64,000 nt of DNA from positions 1,488,001 to 1,552,000 of the forward strand of contig NC_060026.1 in NCBI RefSeq assembly GCF_021134715.1, given 5' to 3'. The DNA comes from Daphnia pulex. Its lineage: Eukaryota > Arthropoda > Branchiopoda > Diplostraca > Daphniidae. This document shows positions 61,422 to 64,000 of this stretch, piece by piece. Under the pieces are notes generated by a model. The model was not told where the DNA came from, did no database searches, and saw nothing but the letters and a program-made list of their open reading frames with translations. The position numbers and the translations under genes were made by a program. Within the stretch, counting starts at the first letter, position 1. Every line of letters starts with the position of its first letter.

Positions 61422-64000
<2,579 letters not shown>

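Overview
This window looks like nuclear DNA from an arthropod, most likely a branchiopod crustacean such as Daphnia. The evidence is compact genes with many short GT-AG introns, AT-rich introns full of poly-T and CA/TG microsatellites, an insect-type circadian TIMELESS, and arthropod-like versions of Rbfox, cabut/KLF10 and ZnT1. The genus is inferred from overall character. I saw no bacterial or viral genes. All exon boundaries below were read by hand from splice signals and checked for reading-phase consistency from exon to exon.

Layout: (1) 2069-11358 (+) an Rbfox-family splicing regulator with its RRM split over three exons; a perfect hairpin lies about 240 bp after its stop. (2) 16196-18290 (+) an IQUB-like ciliary protein. 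(3) 19423-20601 (+) a carbonyl reductase of the SDR family. (4) 21550-26642 (-) the clock gene timeless in 13 exons. (5) 27701-29793 (+) a three-Tudor-domain protein, divergent from timeless. (6) 29794-35447 a gene-poor stretch with several repeats: two fold-back elements, a tandem array of about 177 bp, a piggyBac-like TTAA MITE and a 13-bp minisatellite. (7) 35448-44427 (-) a giant coiled-coil, golgin-like protein of about 2,700 residues. (8) 46436-48665 (+) a ZnT1-type zinc exporter with a palindromic metal-response element upstream. (9) 49568-53026 (-) a secreted-domain membrane protein with SUEL lectin, CUB and sushi domains and one transmembrane helix. (10) 54701-55580 (+) Rab5. (11) 56835-57016 (-) the 25-residue ribosomal protein eL41, divergent from (12) 57407-59962 (+) TAF5 of TFIID. 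(13) 61422-64000 (+) a cabut/KLF10-11 zinc-finger factor, cut by the window end, with E-box pairs that resemble carbohydrate-response elements.

The genes form no operon or single pathway. Their orientations alternate in divergent and convergent pairs (tim/tudor, golgin/ZnT1, SUEL receptor/Rab5, eL41/TAF5), so several intergenic spaces must serve two promoters. The least explained material is the repeat-rich gap at 29.8-35.4 kb, the duplicated exon modules inside timeless and the coiled-coil gene, and the regulatory motifs at Rbfox, ZnT1 and cabut. I found no clearly new system; the strongest leads are listed as findings.
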